Below, in pieces: positions 62,170 to 64,000 of a stretch of DNA of 64,000 nucleotides. Position 1 is the stretch's first letter, and every line of letters begins with the position of its first letter. Made by a program: the position numbers and the translations under genes. Origin of the DNA: Salipaludibacillus aurantiacus (lineage in GTDB: Bacteria; Bacillota; Bacilli; Bacillales; Salisediminibacteriaceae); contig NZ_FOGT01000008.1 of assembly GCF_900111295.1 (NCBI RefSeq), forward strand, positions 124,001 to 188,000, read 5' to 3'. The notes beneath the pieces were generated by a model. The model saw nothing but the letters and a program-made list of their open reading frames with translations. It searched no databases and had not been told where the DNA came from.

Positions 62170-63723
62170 TTAAACCCCCAACTCTTTAAAGAATCTCTCG
62201 AGCTCTTCATCTATTTCTGCAATCTCGTCGTCAATTTCTTTAATACGTGAAGAAACAGCTTCCAGGTCGACAGGTTCTTCTTCTTCAAACGTATCTACAT
62301 AACGAGGGATGTTAAGGTTGTAATCATTCTCCTTGATCTCTTCAAGAGTTGCTGCATAAGCGTATTTATCTACTGTTTCGCGCTTGATGTAGGTGCTAAT
62401 AATCTTTTCAACATTTTCATCCGTTAAGTGGTTTTGGTTTTTGCCTTTTTCAAATTCACTTGATGCATCAATAAAGAGAACATCTTCATCATCTTTACGG
62501 CATTTGTTAAATACAAGGATGCATGTCGGGATAGAAGTGCCAAAGAAGATGTTGGCCGGCAAACCGATAACCGCATCCAGGTAATTTTTTTCTTCTATCA
62601 GATACTTCCGAATGACACCTTCGGCAGCTCCCCGAAAGAGTACCCCATGTGGAAGTACCACTGCCATTGTCCCGTTATCGTCTAGCTGATGGATCATGTG
62701 CTGGACAAAGGTAAAGTCTGCTTTTGACTTTGGTGCCAGTTTTCCATAAGCACTAAAACGCTCATCGTCCATAAATTTAGAATCGCCACTCCATTTCGCA
62801 CTATAAGGAGGATTGGCAACAACGGCTTCAAACCGATCATGCAGGTGGTGTGGGTTTTCAATGGTGTCATCGTTTTGAATGTCAAAATTGTTGTAGTTTA
62901 CATCGTGCAGCAACATGTTCATGCGCGCCAGGTTATAAGTGGTTGATGTTTTTTCCTGACCGTAAAACTTACGAACGTTGGCTTCTTTTGAAACGCGCAA
63001 AAGAAGGGAGCCGGATCCACAAGTCGGGTCATAAACGCTTTTTAAGTCTGTTTTACCGACTGTGACGATCTTGGCCAGGATCCTTGATACCTGCTGCGGG
63101 GTATAGAATTCTCCGGCTTTTTTACCGGCACTGGCAGCGAACTGCGAGATCATGTACTCATACGCGTCACCCAAAACATCGATGTCTACGTCATCGTGTA
63201 AGAACGGGATGTCGTTAATGTTAACCATGATTTTTGCGATGAGTTTTGAACGTGATTTAACGTCACGACCGAGTCGTGAAGAGGTAAGGTCCATATCATC
63301 GAAGAGGTGTTGAAAGTCTTCTTGGCTAACGGTGCCAAGAGTGGATTCTTCGACCGCGTTAATCCCTTTTTGAAGCATCTCTACGTCAAAGATGCCGTTA
63401 TCACCTTTTTCAATCTCTTTAATCATGTTTGAAAAGAGGTATTTCGGTTCAATTACGTAACCTATTTGCTCAATTAACTCTTCCGATAGAGCTTCTCTGT
63501 ATTCTTCGTTTTCCCAAGCTTTTTCAAAAGAAATGTTGTCTTCTTCTAAAAGTTTTCCAACACGAGCTTCTGTCTTTTCAGAAAGATAGCGGTAAAAGAT
63601 GAGTCCCAGAATATAGTTTTTAAATTCATAGGCTTCCATCTGACCGCGAAGGTCGTTGGCCATATCCCATAATTTTTTATGTAGTTCTGATTGATGTAAA
63701 CGTGCTTTTTCTGTTGGTGTCAT
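62170..63723 (-). CDS. hsdM: Type I restriction-modification DNA methyltransferase
   Basis: 517-residue N6-adenine methyltransferase subunit. SAM motif DPTCGSGSLLLR and catalytic NPPYSAKW are intact. The N-terminal helical domain (LHKKLWDMANDLRGQMEAYE, FKNYILGLIFYRYLSEKTE) is typical of HsdM. ATG 63723 follows GGAGGAAAG; five upstream codons are rejected. Operon order is hsdM-hsdS on the minus strand; hsdR is not seen inside the window. Confidence 0.95.
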   Translation of the reverse strand: MTPTEKARLHQSELHKKLWDMANDLRGQMEAYEFKNYILGLIFYRYLSEKTEARVGKLLEEDNISFEKAWENEEYREALSEELIEQIGYVIEPKYLFSNMIKEIEKGDNGIFDVEMLQKGINAVEESTLGTVSQEDFQHLFDDMDLTSSRLGRDVKSRSKLIAKIMVNINDIPFLHDDVDIDVLGDAYEYMISQFAASAGKKAGEFYTPQQVSRILAKIVTVGKTDLKSVYDPTCGSGSLLLRVSKEANVRKFYGQEKTSTTYNLARMNMLLHDVNYNNFDIQNDDTIENPHHLHDRFEAVVANPPYSAKWSGDSKFMDDERFSAYGKLAPKSKADFTFVQHMIHQLDDNGTMAVVLPHGVLFRGAAEGVIRKYLIEEKNYLDAVIGLPANIFFGTSIPTCILVFNKCRKDDEDVLFIDASSEFEKGKNQNHLTDENVEKIISTYIKRETVDKYAYAATLEEIKENDYNLNIPRYVDTFEEEEPVDLEAVSSRIKEIDDEIAEIDEELERFFKELGV

Positions 63724-63793
63724 ATTTCTTTCCTCCAAATTAGACTAGCTATATTAATGGTACTTTTAATCAGGAAATTTCGCAATTTCCGTT

Positions 63794-63816
63794 AAAAAGA
63801 GAGCCTTGGGGCTCTC
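63794..63816 (-). terminator. Terminator upstream of hsdM
   Basis: GAGAGCC, loop CCAA, GGCTCTC then TTTTT on the minus strand; ends the gene entering from the right edge and separates it from hsdM. Confidence 0.85.
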
Positions 63817-63818
63817 CT

Positions 63819-64000
63819 TTAGGCAAAGCGTTTTGTATGTTCGATAATGAAGGTTTTTATTCTAGGAATGAGCTTTTTCTTCTTTAGAAAGCCCATCTTC
63901 AGTTTATCACTGATTTCTGCTTGTTTGATGAGGTTACTGTACTCATATTCATGAATGAAGGTCTTAAGGGAGTCCCTTGGAAGCTCCACATTTGATGCAA
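63819..64000 (-). CDS. C-terminal end of a gene running off the right edge
   Basis: Open from the window edge to TAA at 63819-63821, 60 codons: SNVELPRDSLKTFIHEYEYS ... LIPRIKTFIIEHTKRFA. Basic and helical. It precedes hsdM on the same strand but is cut off from it by a terminator. It could be the end of hsdR or an unrelated gene; too little is visible to decide. Confidence 0.5.
   Translation of the reverse strand, partial: ASNVELPRDSLKTFIHEYEYSNLIKQAEISDKLKMGFLKKKKLIPRIKTFIIEHTKRFA

Overview
This window is chromosomal DNA from a low-to-moderate GC Firmicute, almost certainly a Bacillaceae member. The evidence is a bacillithiol-dependent FosB enzyme, a Bacillus-type SdhCAB, a BmrA-type multidrug exporter, a SinI-type anti-repressor, GGAGG-type ribosome binding sites and many TTG/GTG starts. 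No rRNA, tRNA or CRISPR array was seen.

Layout. 0-4.3 kb: the 3' part of aspartase overlapping an sdhCAB operon (aspartate to fumarate to succinate). 4.5-18.3 kb: small metabolic and stress genes (metallo-hydrolase, FosB, ASCH protein, P-domain protein, hydrolase, DHFR-like reductase), a solitary secreted peptide, a MoxR/DUF58/DUF4129 operon and an ECF sigma/membrane-partner pair. Palindromic repeats are scattered through this part. 19-24.8 kb: an MMPL exporter with an X-duet-like partner and a TetR regulator, a 105-bp tandem repeat array, and an unlabelled type I toxin-antitoxin locus. 24.9-30.6 kb: a winged-helix/helical-repeat regulator with an MFS exporter, then a run of tiny membrane proteins. 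30.7-34.8 kb: a LytTR regulator divergent from acetyl-CoA synthetase and an OFA-type transporter. 35.2-38.3 kb: a TetR-controlled, frame-split MMPL exporter. 38.5-42.9 kb: an operon headed by a perfect Zur-box-like palindrome, encoding a FecB/FecCD/FecE-type importer, a methyltransferase, a truncated second methyltransferase and a thioredoxin-fold [2Fe-2S] protein. 43.0-43.2 kb: a 6S-like structured RNA. 44-47 kb: BmrA, then a c-di-GMP-I riboswitch in front of a 41-codon SinI-type gene. 47.4-50.4 kb: an ArsR-rhodanese regulator with an MFS exporter, and a VKOR-family protein behind CsoR/CstR-like palindromes. 50.5-52.5 kb: a ykkC-family riboswitch before a frameshifted EamA transporter, then a frameshifted DUF429 gene. 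52.7-64 kb: a defence-like island with a HIT protein, a DUF262/DUF1524 nuclease apparently inserted between direct repeats, a PLD-helicase, a HEPN-like protein, a membrane coiled-coil protein, a tyrosine recombinase and type I restriction-modification genes hsdS and hsdM.

The strongest candidates for something new are the c-di-GMP riboswitch placed directly on a SinI anti-repressor gene, the Zur-box operon coupling a metallophore-type importer to methyltransferase and ferredoxin genes, and the complete type I toxin/antisense locus. Three tandem arrays with periods of 21, 52 and 105 bp (2, 5 and 10 helical turns) are also notable. All functions are inferred by eye from sequence; no database search was run.
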